A DNA stretch of 19,760 bases from UBA2040 sp047637535 (GTDB lineage Bacteria; Bacteroidota; Bacteroidia; Flavobacteriales_D; Crocinitomicaceae), in assembly GCA_047637535.1 (NCBI GenBank), contig JBLIKY010000023.1:1-19760 (forward strand), written 5' to 3'. This document shows positions 7,468 to 15,889 of this stretch, piece by piece (positions within the stretch are counted from its first letter, which is position 1; each line of letters opens with the position of its first letter). The notes under the pieces were generated by a model that was given only the letters and a program-made list of their open reading frames with translations, was not told the origin of the DNA and made no database searches. Both the position numbers and the translations under genes were made by a program.

Positions 7468-8538
7468 ATGACACCAAAATTTCATACACTCAAGGTAAAA
7501 GACCTTATTAAAGAAACTGAAGACACGGTTTCCGTTGAGTTTTTAGTACCAGCTGAACTTGAATCTGATTATAAATTTTTACCGGGTCAATACCTTACTA
7601 TAAAAGCAAATGTCGACAAGGAAGAAATAAGACGTTCGTATTCTTTATGTGTCGCTCCGTTTGAGAATCAACTAAAAGTTGCCATAAAGAAAGTTGAGGG
7701 AGGCCAGTTTTCGACTTTTGCCAACAATGAACTAAAGATTGGTGATGAATTAGACGTGATGACACCTATGGGTAAATTCACTACCAGTATTGACTTTACT
7801 AAAGCGCGTAATCATATATTCTTCGCCGCTGGTTCGGGCATCACCCCAATCCTATCATTAATTAAGGCCTTATTAAATGAGGAACCAGAAAGTCAAATCA
7901 CGCTGATTTACGGTAACAAAAACTTTACGAGTATTATTTTTAGAGAAGAAATTGAATCTTTAAAAAACACGCACATGGATCGTTTTCGAGTTATCCATGT
8001 TTTATCAAGGGAAAGTCTTGGAAATACATTGCAAAAAGGAAGAATAGACAAAGAAAAATGTCAAGATTTAAACAAGGCATTTTTTGATGTAAACAATATA
8101 GATTCTGTTTTTATTTGCGGTCCCGAAGAAATGATTTTTTCGGTTAAAGAAGTGATGGAAAATGAAGGTATGGAGAGTTCAAAAATTCATTTCGAATTAT
8201 TCACTACTGTTGGTCAAAAGATCAATGTTGTAGAGACACCAAAAGACGAAAAAGAAGTTTTTGCAAAAGTAAAAGTAATATTAGATGGCGATGAAGTTGA
8301 TTTAGACATCGGATCACACGGCACAAGCATTCTCGATGCAGCCTACGATGCAGGAATGGATGTGCCTTTTGCCTGCAAAGGAGGGGTTTGTTGTACATGC
8401 AAAGCCAAAGTGCTTGAAGGTTCAGTAAGAATGGATGTCAATTATGCACTTGAACCGGACGAAGTAAAAGAAGGATACATTTTGACTTGTCAATCTCACC
8501 CTACTAGCGAAAAATTAATTGTAACATTTGACGAATAA
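7468..8538 (+). CDS. paaE: Phenylacetyl-CoA epoxidase reductase PaaE
   Basis: The 356-residue product has the PaaE order of domains. An FAD domain carries RRSYSLC (55-61). An NAD(P) domain carries GSGITPILS (122-130) and CGPEEM (217-222). A C-terminal plant-type 2Fe-2S ferredoxin domain has cysteine ligands C303, C308, C311 and C341 (C-x4-C-x2-C). PaaE passes electrons from NADPH to the PaaA diiron centre. The gene reads away from paaABCD rather than following paaD. One base separates it from a second copy-like gene. Which of the two serves PaaA cannot be told from sequence; this one is named paaE for its position nearest paaA. Confidence 0.9.
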   Translation: MTPKFHTLKVKDLIKETEDTVSVEFLVPAELESDYKFLPGQYLTIKANVDKEEIRRSYSLCVAPFENQLKVAIKKVEGGQFSTFANNELKIGDELDVMTPMGKFTTSIDFTKARNHIFFAAGSGITPILSLIKALLNEEPESQITLIYGNKNFTSIIFREEIESLKNTHMDRFRVIHVLSRESLGNTLQKGRIDKEKCQDLNKAFFDVNNIDSVFICGPEEMIFSVKEVMENEGMESSKIHFELFTTVGQKINVVETPKDEKEVFAKVKVILDGDEVDLDIGSHGTSILDAAYDAGMDVPFACKGGVCCTCKAKVLEGSVRMDVNYALEPDEVKEGYILTCQSHPTSEKLIVTFDE

Positions 8539-8539
8539 C

Positions 8540-9610
8540 ATGGCATTATTAAAATTTTTAAAGAAAAAGGATAAGAATAAAGTTCCTAAAGGATTTTTCT
8601 CTATTCGTATATTAAAAGTCACCCGACTAACGTCGAAAAGCGTGAAAATCGAATTTGACATTCCGGAGTCTGCTGTTCCTAAGTTTGGTTATACTCCAGG
8701 TCAATATCTTGATTTCTCGTTTCAGATAGAAGGGGCAGAACATAGGAGATCTTATTCTATTTGTTCAGCCAAAAACGAAACTTTAGCCATTGCTGTAAAA
8801 GAAATGGAAAACGGAACAGTTTCCAAATGGTTTAATCGAGAAGCAAAAGCCGGGGATGAGGTTTACTGCACACCTCCAAACGGACTTTTCACGCTTGAGT
8901 CTCAACACAAAAACATAGTAGCTTTTGCTGCGGGAAGTGGTATCACTCCCATTCTTTCTATGGCAAAAAACCTAGAAAATAACGACGGTAAACTGACCTT
9001 GTTTTACGGAAACAGAAGCAAATCGACCTCCATATTTCTTGATGAATTAGAATCGCTTAAAAACACCACGACAACTTTGTTTTTTAGTGGAGAAAAAGTA
9101 GATGGAACATTATCTGGGAGAATTACTGGAGATTCAGTTTCCGAGCAAGTCAAAGCTAACTTAGAATTATTAAAAGCCGATGCGTTTTTCCTATGTGGCC
9201 CGATTCAAATGATTGAATCAGTTCGCGAAAAACTAATTGAGTTTGGAGTAAGTGAATCTAAAATTAAACGAGAATTATTTTCAGCTCCTGTAGAGGACAA
9301 GAAAAAATCTAAAGTCACGGCAAATGAAATTGGTTCTAAAGTCAAAGTTATTTTAGATGGAGATGAAGTTGTTTTAAATTACAAACCCAAAGGAAAAGGC
9401 ATCCTTGAAATGCTTGACGGAGAAGGTTTTGACGCACCTTATTCCTGTAGAGGTGGAGTTTGCAGTACTTGTAAAGCAAAAGTTTTAGAAGGATCTGCTG
9501 ATATGAAGCTCAATTATGTGTTGACCGATCAAGAAGTCGAAGACGGATTTATCTTATGCTGTCAAGCCATACCTACAAGTGAAAACGTAACCATTTCTTT
9601 TGATGAATAA
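8540..9610 (+). CDS. Second PaaE-like FAD/NAD(P)/2Fe-2S reductase
   Basis: The ATG at 8540, one base after the paaE stop, gives 356 residues, exactly the length of paaE. The domains are in the same order: RRSYSIC (69-75) for FAD, GSGITPILS (132-140) and CGP (219-221) for NAD(P), and ferredoxin ligands C303, C308, C311 and C341. The ferredoxin ligands fall at the same residue numbers as in paaE. The N-terminus differs by a lysine-rich segment (KFLKKKDKNK). Elsewhere the two are clearly related but well diverged, so this is an old duplication. It may be an alternative reductase for PaaA or serve another oxygenase. A TTG start at 8528 is possible but would overlap paaE and is less likely. Confidence 0.88.
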   Translation: MALLKFLKKKDKNKVPKGFFSIRILKVTRLTSKSVKIEFDIPESAVPKFGYTPGQYLDFSFQIEGAEHRRSYSICSAKNETLAIAVKEMENGTVSKWFNREAKAGDEVYCTPPNGLFTLESQHKNIVAFAAGSGITPILSMAKNLENNDGKLTLFYGNRSKSTSIFLDELESLKNTTTTLFFSGEKVDGTLSGRITGDSVSEQVKANLELLKADAFFLCGPIQMIESVREKLIEFGVSESKIKRELFSAPVEDKKKSKVTANEIGSKVKVILDGDEVVLNYKPKGKGILEMLDGEGFDAPYSCRGGVCSTCKAKVLEGSADMKLNYVLTDQEVEDGFILCCQAIPTSENVTISFDE

Positions 9611-10283
9611 CATAGTTGTTTTTGGAACCAGTCGTGGAATTGGGAAAGAAGTTGTTTTACAACTAGCCCAAAATCCTGAGAACAAAATCTATGCTTTTTC
9701 AAGAAAAAAATGTAAAGAGTTTGAAGGGAAGAATAATGTTGTTTTTCATGCGTTGGATCTTCAGTCCCCAAGTTTAAAAATTGAACTAGAAAACGCACTT
9801 CAGGATTGTGAAAAAATTGATTTTGCATTGAACAATGCGGGTCATTTGGTTTCGAAAGCCTTTTTGGACTTGACAGGAGAGGACATTCAAGCATGCTATG
9901 ACGTTAATGTTCTGGGGGTTATGAAGTGTACTCAAGTTTTAGTGCCAAAAATGGCATTTAAAGGAGGACATATTCTTAATATTTCTTCGATGGGTGGTTT
10001 TCAAGGTTCGGTTAAATTTGCTGGATTAAGTGCTTATTCGACTTCAAAGGCAGCTATTTGCAGCTTTACCGAGTTATTTTCAGAAGAGTACAAGGAGTCA
10101 AAAATCGCTATGAATTGTTTGTGTTTAGGTGCTGTTCAAACCGAAATGTTAGAAGAAGCTTTTCCAGGTTACGAAGCACCTCATGGGCCTGATCAAATGG
10201 CCACTTTTATCGTTGATTTTTTGCTGACGGGGCATCGCTTTTTCAAGGGAAAAATACTTCCGGTTTCACTGAGTACTCCATAA
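9603..10283 (+). CDS. Short-chain dehydrogenase/reductase (SDR)
   Basis: The 226-residue product is a classical SDR. It has the cofactor motif GTSRGIG (8-14), NNAG (77-80), N103, a serine in NISSMGG (S128 or S129) and the catalytic pair Y145-x3-K149 (YSTSK). The family reduces or oxidises alcohols and ketones with NAD(P)(H); the substrate is not evident. The ATG at 9603 overlaps the end of the second reductase by 8 bp, which suggests translational coupling and a shared role with the reductases. A TTG one codon earlier (9600) is unlikely. I do not recognise it as a named phenylacetate-pathway enzyme; an accessory step on CoA or aromatic intermediates is conjecture. Confidence 0.88.
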   Translation: MNNIVVFGTSRGIGKEVVLQLAQNPENKIYAFSRKKCKEFEGKNNVVFHALDLQSPSLKIELENALQDCEKIDFALNNAGHLVSKAFLDLTGEDIQACYDVNVLGVMKCTQVLVPKMAFKGGHILNISSMGGFQGSVKFAGLSAYSTSKAAICSFTELFSEEYKESKIAMNCLCLGAVQTEMLEEAFPGYEAPHGPDQMATFIVDFLLTGHRFFKGKILPVSLSTP

Positions 10284-10319
10284 GATTTCATCACACTTCT
10301 TAAACTCAAACACAATCCC

Positions 10320-10350
10320 TTTGTAGAACGTCTTATTTTGTCTATTTTCA
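10320..10350 (+). promoter_or_regulatory. Promoter of the porP-OmpA unit
   Basis: TTTG (10320-10323) and TATTTTCA (10343-10350) are separated by 19 bp, the usual spacing. The -7 box matches TAnnTTTG at six of eight positions. Transcription would start at about 10356, just before the ATG at 10359. This supports that start over the TTG at 10338, which would lie inside the promoter. Confidence 0.5.
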
Positions 10351-10358
10351 TTGTAACA

Positions 10359-11372
10359 ATGGGATTTAAGATAGGTAGATTAATGTTTTTTACGTTTGTG
10401 CTTGCCAATTTTGCAAGTGCTCAAGATATCCATTGGTCACAATTTGACCGCAATCCAATATATTCAAACCCAGGAAACTCAGGGAACTTTAATGGCACCT
10501 ATCGTTTTGTCGGAGGCTATCGTAATCAATGGAAAAGTGTAAGTGTTCCCTATGAATCCATCTATTTATCAGCAGATGGCATGTTGCCTTTTGAAAAAAT
10601 CAAAGATTTTGGAGGTGGGATTTCGCTACTTCAAGATGATGCTGGTGATGGAAAATTTACAACCTTTGAGGTTCAAACCAATTTAAGTCGACCGGTCAGA
10701 TTACCTTTCTTACCCGATCTTTTTTTATCTCCGGGAATTAATTTAGGAATTAATTACAGACAATTTAACCCACAAGCCTTTACTTTTGACAATCAATTTA
10801 ACGGCTTTGAGTTTGATCCAAATTTAGGGACAGGAGAAGTTTTTGCCGCTCAACAAAAGACAAATATTTCTATCGGAATCGGGGCTGCCTTTTCTCAAAG
10901 CTTGTTTGGTGACCAACAATTGAGTGGCGGACTTGCTTTCTTTAACCTAAACCGACCCAATCAAGGTTTTTTTGGTCAAAAAATAAAACGGGATGTTCGA
11001 ACTAACTTCAATTTGCAATATTCTTACCCAATCAATAGCGACTTAATTCTTCTTCCTTCAATCAACATTAACAAACAAGGAAAATTTGATGAACTAATTA
11101 TCGGTAGTCAAATAAAATATATCGTTTTGCAAAAAGCTGGATTATATAGGGCTTTGTATGGAGGCCTTCATTTTAGGTCTAGGGATGCATTTTTTGTCAG
11201 AGCAGGAATAGATTACCAAAACTGGCACTTGGGAGTAAGTTACGACATTAACATCTCCCAATTAACCCCAGCGAGCAATGTAAGAGGAGGATTAGAAGTA
11301 TTCATCCAATATATTCTCTTTCAATACAAACCCAAAAATGTTAACCATAGGATATGTCCAGATTATATCTAA
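10359..11372 (+). CDS. PorP/SprF family outer-membrane protein
   Basis: The 337-residue product begins with a signal peptide that ends near FASAQ, followed by the PorP/SprF hallmark start DIHWSQFDRNPIYSNPG and then RNQWKSV. The rest alternates short beta strands typical of an outer-membrane barrel. PorP/SprF proteins act with the type IX secretion system, often as partners that hold surface proteins bearing a type B C-terminal domain. I place the start at the ATG at 10359; an ATG at 10383 would also keep a signal peptide. It overlaps the next gene by 19 bp, as PorP genes often travel with an OmpA-like partner. No large adhesin gene lies beside this pair. Confidence 0.9.
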   Translation: MGFKIGRLMFFTFVLANFASAQDIHWSQFDRNPIYSNPGNSGNFNGTYRFVGGYRNQWKSVSVPYESIYLSADGMLPFEKIKDFGGGISLLQDDAGDGKFTTFEVQTNLSRPVRLPFLPDLFLSPGINLGINYRQFNPQAFTFDNQFNGFEFDPNLGTGEVFAAQQKTNISIGIGAAFSQSLFGDQQLSGGLAFFNLNRPNQGFFGQKIKRDVRTNFNLQYSYPINSDLILLPSININKQGKFDELIIGSQIKYIVLQKAGLYRALYGGLHFRSRDAFFVRAGIDYQNWHLGVSYDINISQLTPASNVRGGLEVFIQYILFQYKPKNVNHRICPDYI

Positions 11373-13600
11373 CCCTTACAGCGATCCTATATATCGGTTT
11401 GGTATTCTCTCAAACCGAAACTAAAAAGATTTTAGAATTTGCCGACAAAAAATTTGCCGAGGGTGATTATTATTATGCTTTAGAGTTATATCAAAACGCG
11501 CTGGATTTAGATTCAAATTCAATTGGCGTACTTTATAAATATGCAATTACCGCAATGGTTTATAAAGACTACAGAAAAGCCGAAAAGTATTTTCAAAAAG
11601 TTTATTCTAAAGAAGAGTCCATTATTTATCCTGAAAGCATCATCTATTTAGGTTTGATGCAGAAGCAAAATGGAAAATACGAGGAGGCATTAGAAACGTT
11701 TAAGCTAGCAAAGAAAAGATTTGCCACTTCAAGAGACGAATACAATTACATAAAAGCGAAACAAGAGATTCAATCCTGTTTATGGGCAATAAATGCTCTG
11801 ACGAACAAAAATTTAAAAGCTAAGAAATTACCGGATTTTATCAATTCAAAAGATGCTGAGTTTGGTCATAGGTTCGCAAATAATCGCTTAATTTTTTCTT
11901 CGCTAAAAGCCGACTCTATGTCATCCAATGAAGAAGTTTACTCAGAGAATTATCATACACTTCTTTATTCGTCTTCTCAGGGTAAAAATGATGTAAGACC
12001 TCTTCCGAGTCTAAATAACTCTGGAGAAAATGTAGGAAATGGTTCGTTTTCAATCGATAGTTCTCGTTTCTATTACAGCGCGTGTAAAACGGAAAAAGGC
12101 AAGTATTCTTGTCAAATCATGGTAGCCGATTACAAAGACTTTAAATTCGAGAACCCTGATGTATTGGGGCAAATTGTAAATACACCTAGCGCAAATACAA
12201 CAATGCCTTTTGTAGCGATGCTAAAAGATAAAGAAGTCCTTTTTTTTGCATCTGATAAACCAGGCGGAATGGGTGGTCTTGATTTGTATTATACCGAAAT
12301 ACGAAATGGAAATCAATATTTTGAACCCAACAATCTTGAGTCAATCAACAGCGTTGAAGACGATGTCTCTCCTTTTTACGATAGTGAGAACAGCCAACTT
12401 TACTTCTCGAGTTCATGGCATTATAGCTTAGGTGGGATGGACGTTCATTCATCCCTTTTCAATGGCAAGAACTTTGAAGAACCCCAAAACCTATTGGCGC
12501 CAATCAACAGCCCAGCAAACGACATTTACTTCTTTATTCACGATTCTATTTTTTATGTTTCGAGCAATCGGGTTGGAGTTAATTACAGTAAGAATCCGAC
12601 TTGTTGTACTGATGTTTTTGCCTTTGGTTATCCTCAACCGGAGATTGATACTTTAGTTCCACTAGAAACAGAAAAAGAAACCCTAATTAGCTTGTTGAGT
12701 CGATTGCCTGTTACTCTATATTTTCATAACGATCAACCCAACCCAAGAACGAATGATACGGTAACAACCGTCAATTACATTCACAGTTATTCAGATTATA
12801 AAGGCCTTCTTTTAAAATACCAAAACGAATATTCATCAGGACTTGACCCTCAGAAAGCGATTGAAGCTCGAGAAGACATCGAGAGTTTCTTCATAGAGTT
12901 TATCGATCAAGGGGTTACAGATTTAGATGTTTTCACCGATTTACTTTGGGTTGAATTAGAAAAAGGTAGACGAATCAATTTGACTGTAAAAGGTTTTGCA
13001 TCCCCTTTAGCGAAATCTGATTACAACCTCAATTTGGCGAAAAGAAGAATTTATTCATTAAAAAATTACTTGTCCATAATGGATGACAAAAAGTTCTTGC
13101 CTTATCTTATAGACAGTGCAGGTAACGGAGGTCTTTTAAGTTTCACCGAAATCCCATTTGGAGAATATGTTGCCAACAAATTAGTAAGTGACAACCTTAA
13201 TGATCAAAAAAACTCAGTGTATTCAAGGGCTGCTGGTTTGGAAAGAAAAATAGAGATTCAAAGTGTAAATTTTCTGACCGATTCTATTGTTGACAATCCG
13301 GTTAGTGTTGAAAATAACGTTGTTGAATTAGGGGTTATAAATAGGAATGAGAACGTAACAGTAGAATATGAAATAACGAATAGTAATGACCACGCTGTAG
13401 AGTTTGAACCAATACGAGTTCCTTGTCATTGCAGTAATGCAAGTATGGAAAAGAATCTGCTATTACCGGGTGAAAAAACCAAGGTTCGTTTTGAATTTGA
13501 CCCTTCAGAATACACGGGCGAAGTTGTAAAATCAATCTACATAAGAACAAAAAAAGGAACGGAAGAAATAAGATTGATTTTAACAGCAATAATTGACTGA
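11354..13600 (+). CDS. TPR-PD40-OmpA-like protein with C-terminal DUF1573 domain
   Basis: The 748-residue product has a signal peptide (cleavage likely near FSQ, residue 20), TPR repeats (about 22-140, with EGDYYYALELYQNAL and NGKYEEALETFKLAK), and PD40/WD40-like beta-propeller repeats (about 175-425, with FFASDKPGGMGGLDLYYT and YFSSSWHYSLGGMDVH). An OmpA-like domain follows (about 452-636), opening with VTLYFHND and holding the peptidoglycan-binding type helix DYNLNLAKRRIYSLK (D556, R564 or R565). The last ~100 residues (VELGVINRNENVTVEYEITN; VPCHCSN at 689-695) look like DUF1573. TPR-PD40-OmpA proteins in Bacteroidota anchor the type IX machinery or PorP partners to peptidoglycan. It is translated in overlap with porP. 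The OmpA domain carries a long insertion (about 480-540). Confidence 0.85.
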   Translation: MSRLYLTLTAILYIGLVFSQTETKKILEFADKKFAEGDYYYALELYQNALDLDSNSIGVLYKYAITAMVYKDYRKAEKYFQKVYSKEESIIYPESIIYLGLMQKQNGKYEEALETFKLAKKRFATSRDEYNYIKAKQEIQSCLWAINALTNKNLKAKKLPDFINSKDAEFGHRFANNRLIFSSLKADSMSSNEEVYSENYHTLLYSSSQGKNDVRPLPSLNNSGENVGNGSFSIDSSRFYYSACKTEKGKYSCQIMVADYKDFKFENPDVLGQIVNTPSANTTMPFVAMLKDKEVLFFASDKPGGMGGLDLYYTEIRNGNQYFEPNNLESINSVEDDVSPFYDSENSQLYFSSSWHYSLGGMDVHSSLFNGKNFEEPQNLLAPINSPANDIYFFIHDSIFYVSSNRVGVNYSKNPTCCTDVFAFGYPQPEIDTLVPLETEKETLISLLSRLPVTLYFHNDQPNPRTNDTVTTVNYIHSYSDYKGLLLKYQNEYSSGLDPQKAIEAREDIESFFIEFIDQGVTDLDVFTDLLWVELEKGRRINLTVKGFASPLAKSDYNLNLAKRRIYSLKNYLSIMDDKKFLPYLIDSAGNGGLLSFTEIPFGEYVANKLVSDNLNDQKNSVYSRAAGLERKIEIQSVNFLTDSIVDNPVSVENNVVELGVINRNENVTVEYEITNSNDHAVEFEPIRVPCHCSNASMEKNLLLPGEKTKVRFEFDPSEYTGEVVKSIYIRTKKGTEEIRLILTAIID

Positions 13601-13620
13601 TAATTATTCCCCAAAACTGT

Positions 13621-13628
13621 TAAATTTG
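13621..13628 (+). promoter_or_regulatory. -7 box of the acyltransferase gene
   Basis: TAAATTTG matches TAnnTTTG exactly, 17 bp before the ATG at 13646. ATTG at 13592-13595 is too far upstream to be a confident -33 box. The intergenic stretch from the OmpA-like gene is only 45 bp, so readthrough is also possible. Confidence 0.45.
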
Positions 13629-13645
13629 TACAAAGCATTATTGAA

Positions 13646-14833
13646 ATGGCGGAAGAAGTAATTCAAGAAGTAGAAACAAAAAGAGAGCGACTCAAGTTTA
13701 TCGACATGGCGAGGTCAATTGCTATTTTGTTGATGCTTGAGGGTCATTTTATTGGTTTGACTTTGAACCAAGCCTATCGTGACGATAACAACCCGCTTTA
13801 CTTTACCTGGAATTTTATTCGTGGATTCACCGCTCCAATGTTCTTTACTGTTACAGGTGTAGTTTTTGTTTACCTATTAACCAATCAACAAAAGGCAGGA
13901 TTTTTTAAGAACAGAAGAGTTTCTAAAGGGTTTAGCCGTGCTTTTGAATTGATTTTCTGGGGTTATATGTTACAGCTTAATTTTCAACATATCGTAGACT
14001 ATTTACATGGTGATTTTAACGAGTGGTCAACAGCATTTCACGTGTTACAATCCATAGGAGTTGGTATTGCCATGCTTTTGCTTATTTATGGGATTTATAA
14101 AATAATTAAAAAAGGCGGTCTCTGGTTTTACTATTTCTTAGCGGCCACCTTACTTTTTTCATTTTACCCTTACTTAAAAAATCTACCTGAGGGACAATAT
14201 GCTCTAGATGGATGGCCTATGATTATTCAAAACATGATTAAAGGGCCTCATTCTGTTTTCCCTATTATACCATGGGTTGCCTTTACCTTATACGGCGGTA
14301 TGGTTGGTGCCTTGCTAAACCGTTTTCATGAACATGTAAGAAAAGTTTGGTTTCCGCTTACCTTTATTGGACTTGGCATCGTTTTGAATATTTTCGGATA
14401 CACCATCTTTAAAGCCATAGATCAGTTGTCTAAAATGATTCATTTCTCTGAAAACCTTGATTTCGTATTTAACGCATGGTTATACGGACGATTGGGTCAA
14501 GTGTTAATTGTGATTGGAATTCTTATGTTCATCGAGAAGTACTTTAAAATCAAGGATTCTTTGTTCATCAAAATAGGTCAAAACACACTACAAATTTATA
14601 TCGTTCACGTAATGGTATTATATTCAGGAATATTCGGTGTAGGCCTAAACCATTACATAAAAAACAGCCTAACTCCTGCACAAGCAATATTATCAGCGAT
14701 TGGATTTATTTTGGTTTTCGTGATCTTCGTTAAATTCTTACCTGCAATTGAAAAACCCTATCAAAAACTAGAACAAATCGTATTGTGGCCTTTCAAGAAG
14801 GCTCGAGATTGGGTATTTACTAAATTTTCTTAG
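13646..14833 (+). CDS. Multi-pass acyltransferase, DUF1624/HGSNAT-like
   Basis: The 395-residue product has about ten predicted membrane helices. Its opening, RLKFIDMARSIAILLMLEGHF with H34 followed by FIRGFTAPMFFTVTGVVF, is typical of DUF1624 proteins, related to the heparan-alpha-glucosaminide N-acetyltransferase (HGSNAT) family and to acyltransferase-3 proteins. Such enzymes take acetyl from acetyl-CoA on the cytoplasmic side and transfer it to a sugar on the other side of the membrane. The substrate here is unknown. H34 is a candidate catalytic histidine, by analogy. The 3' end overlaps the convergent SGNH hydrolase gene by 14 bp. Confidence 0.8.
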   Translation: MAEEVIQEVETKRERLKFIDMARSIAILLMLEGHFIGLTLNQAYRDDNNPLYFTWNFIRGFTAPMFFTVTGVVFVYLLTNQQKAGFFKNRRVSKGFSRAFELIFWGYMLQLNFQHIVDYLHGDFNEWSTAFHVLQSIGVGIAMLLLIYGIYKIIKKGGLWFYYFLAATLLFSFYPYLKNLPEGQYALDGWPMIIQNMIKGPHSVFPIIPWVAFTLYGGMVGALLNRFHEHVRKVWFPLTFIGLGIVLNIFGYTIFKAIDQLSKMIHFSENLDFVFNAWLYGRLGQVLIVIGILMFIEKYFKIKDSLFIKIGQNTLQIYIVHVMVLYSGIFGVGLNHYIKNSLTPAQAILSAIGFILVFVIFVKFLPAIEKPYQKLEQIVLWPFKKARDWVFTKFS

Positions 14834-15875
14834 TTGGCTTAGATGGCTGTGGCTTCAACTTATCTATAGTTATAATTGATTGAAACGAAACTGCCTTTTT
14901 CACGGTTCTTATTCCACATTCATCGTCGATTGTTACAATAATTGTATAATCTCCAGGCTTCATGTATTCATGATTTGGATTTGTGTCCGTTGAGATTTGT
15001 CCATCACCAAAATCCCAAACTATACTGCTAGAATTAGGGTAATTTGCCTTCGTAAATAGTAAAAATTTTCCATCAACTGTAATTACAGACTTGACATCTA
15101 CCCTATTTTGATAAAGTTTATAGGTTTTAAAATTATTAAGAACATACGTTCCTGCTAAATCTTGCAATCGATAGGCGTACTCTGACTCTATAGAGGATGT
15201 AATTAAACCTTTGGGGTTATCCTTAAAGATTGCAGCATAAAACGCGCATGCGGTCACGTATGAACCTTTTTTAGAAGGATGAGCTTGATCAAGATCATAC
15301 AGTTCAATGCTTGGATATTGTGCTATTACTTCTTTCCAAACCTGCCCTACTGGTACAATCGGAATATTTAAAACATCAGATATATATCTATACCCACTCG
15401 AGATTTTTTCTGTCATTTTAGAATAAGTATCAACTTCTTCTCGATCTAAAAATCCATTCTTATAACCCCAAGTCATGTAAAGCAATAATTGGGTACAAGG
15501 ATTATTGGATCTTACAGAATCTACGATTCTTTGAATATAAGGAAGTGTTGCTGTATCAATTTGAGACAAAGGTTCTGACAACTCACGACTATAGCCCTGT
15601 AGAACAATGTAATCCCATTGTTTGCTTTTTATTTTGTCCCATAAGTCAATTCGAGTAGTATGCACTTGAAACGAGGCTCCACTTTGGGTGGTCTTCTCTA
15701 CATTAACCTCATACCCTTTGGCTTTGGCGAGTTTACCAAATAATTTAGGCATATCATTCATGTGGGTATAACTGTTCCCAATGAATAAAATATTCATGTT
15801 CGTTGAATCACTCGCCTGCGCAAACAATTGGCTTCCGAACAAAAAACTTAAAACGATGTTAATGACTTTCTTCAT
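14820..15875 (-). CDS. Secreted SGNH hydrolase with PKD domain
   Basis: The ATG at 15875 gives 351 residues with a good signal peptide (MKKVINIVLSFLFGSQLFAQ). An earlier ATG (15890) lies inside the promoter -7 box and is rejected. The catalytic domain (about 27-250) has the block I motif IGNSYT (S35) and the block V motif DQAHPS (D196, H199), with GYSRELSEP in between, as in SGNH/GDSL-type esterases. A PKD-like domain follows (about 265-332, WDFGDGQ and HEYMKPGDYT). The tail is short and lysine-rich and has no type IX sorting domain. Substrate unknown; esterases of this type often remove acetyl groups from glycans. The gene overlaps the acyltransferase tail to tail. Confidence 0.85.
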   Translation of the reverse strand: MKKVINIVLSFLFGSQLFAQASDSTNMNILFIGNSYTHMNDMPKLFGKLAKAKGYEVNVEKTTQSGASFQVHTTRIDLWDKIKSKQWDYIVLQGYSRELSEPLSQIDTATLPYIQRIVDSVRSNNPCTQLLLYMTWGYKNGFLDREEVDTYSKMTEKISSGYRYISDVLNIPIVPVGQVWKEVIAQYPSIELYDLDQAHPSKKGSYVTACAFYAAIFKDNPKGLITSSIESEYAYRLQDLAGTYVLNNFKTYKLYQNRVDVKSVITVDGKFLLFTKANYPNSSSIVWDFGDGQISTDTNPNHEYMKPGDYTIIVTIDDECGIRTVKKAVSFQSIITIDKLKPQPSKPTKKI

Positions 15876-15889
15876 GAGTATGCTATCCA

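Noticed and set aside
8528..8539. TTG start for the second PaaE-like gene
   Set aside because: It would overlap the end of paaE. The ATG at 8540 makes both proteins exactly 356 residues with aligned cysteines.
9562..9894. Minus-strand open frame of 110 codons across the reductase/SDR junction
   Set aside because: It is antisense to the second reductase end and the SDR cofactor motif. Its product has no recognisable motif, signal peptide or neighbour support.
10338..10358. TTG start adding seven residues to the PorP/SprF protein
   Set aside because: The extension lies inside the candidate promoter, and the ATG at 10359 already gives a good signal peptide.
12246..12656. Two plus-strand frames within the OmpA-like gene
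   Set aside because: They lie out of frame inside the PD40 repeat region, whose main frame shows consistent repeat motifs.
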